From assembly GCA_003991915.1 (NCBI GenBank), contig RQTK01000929.1, positions 1-64,000 of the forward strand: a stretch of DNA of 64,000 bases, written 5' to 3'. Below are positions 63,952 through 64,000 of the stretch, piece after piece. Positions within the stretch are counted from its first letter, which is position 1. Each line of letters starts with the position of its first letter. The notes under the pieces are model-generated. The model saw only the letters and a list, made by a program, of their open reading frames with translations. It did not search any database and was not told the origin of the DNA. This DNA is from Elysia chlorotica. Taxonomy: Eukaryota; Mollusca; Gastropoda; Plakobranchidae. A program made the translations under genes and the position numbers.

Positions 63952-64000
63952 GTCTGGCAAGTAAAATGGAGTCCATCAAAGATTTTTGGAGAACAACAAA
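63952..64000 (+). CDS. Possible exon running off the window end
   Basis: A pyrimidine stretch and CTCTTCTACAG acceptor at 63941-63951 are followed by an open frame reading LASKMESIKDFWRTT to the last base. The ATG at 63966 could be a translation start. No family is recognised from so few residues. The acceptor and open frame are suggestive, not proof. Confidence 0.3.

Overview
The window is AT-rich animal nuclear DNA. It has many short exons split by long introns, canonical GT-AG (and two GC-AG) splice sites, long (CT)n/(GA)n microsatellites, tRNA-derived SINEs, decayed non-LTR retrotransposons and a 792-base assembly gap. Nothing bacterial or viral is visible. A lophotrochozoan, most likely a mollusc (perhaps a gastropod), is my best guess from repeat style and protein flavour. 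That is inference; no sequence here proves it.

Five protein-coding genes can be rebuilt exon by exon. In each the exon phases agree and the total coding length is a multiple of three. (1) 2248-5189, minus: a 252-residue Myb/SANT-like DNA-binding protein with a C-terminal coiled coil. (2) 7408-12866, plus: MRPL32 (bL32m), 185 residues in three exons. (3) 17983-33604, minus: AIFM1, mitochondrial apoptosis-inducing factor, 673 residues in 17 exons. (4) 34903-45940, plus: a secreted or membrane-anchored FG-GAP protein of the DEX1 family, 673 residues in 13 exons. (5) 52293-55291, minus: FPGT, fucose-1-phosphate guanylyltransferase, 611 residues in three exons.

Genes 1 and 2 are head-to-head (about 2.2 kb between start codons), and so are genes 3 and 4 (about 1.3 kb). 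Genes 2 and 3 converge, and so do genes 4 and 5. The two divergent intervals are rich in the hexamer family AGATCT/TCTAGA. The five genes do not form a pathway: two are mitochondrial, one belongs to fucose salvage, one is a surface/secretory FG-GAP protein and one is a probable nuclear factor.

Introns and intergenic DNA hold an RNase H-bearing non-LTR fragment (about 8.0-9.0 kb) and several L2/CR1-like fragments (30.95-32.55, 42.47-44.01 and 62.6-62.93 kb). They also hold RTE-like fragments (5.83-6.11 and 46.5-47.76 kb), one SINE family in at least six pieces and a second tRNA-like SINE. The last 9 kb, around and after the gap, is repeat-dominated: (TA)n-(CAGA)n, two different minisatellites of 85-89 bp period, and long (GA)n and (CT)n tracts. 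A possible coding exon begins at 63952 and runs off the end.
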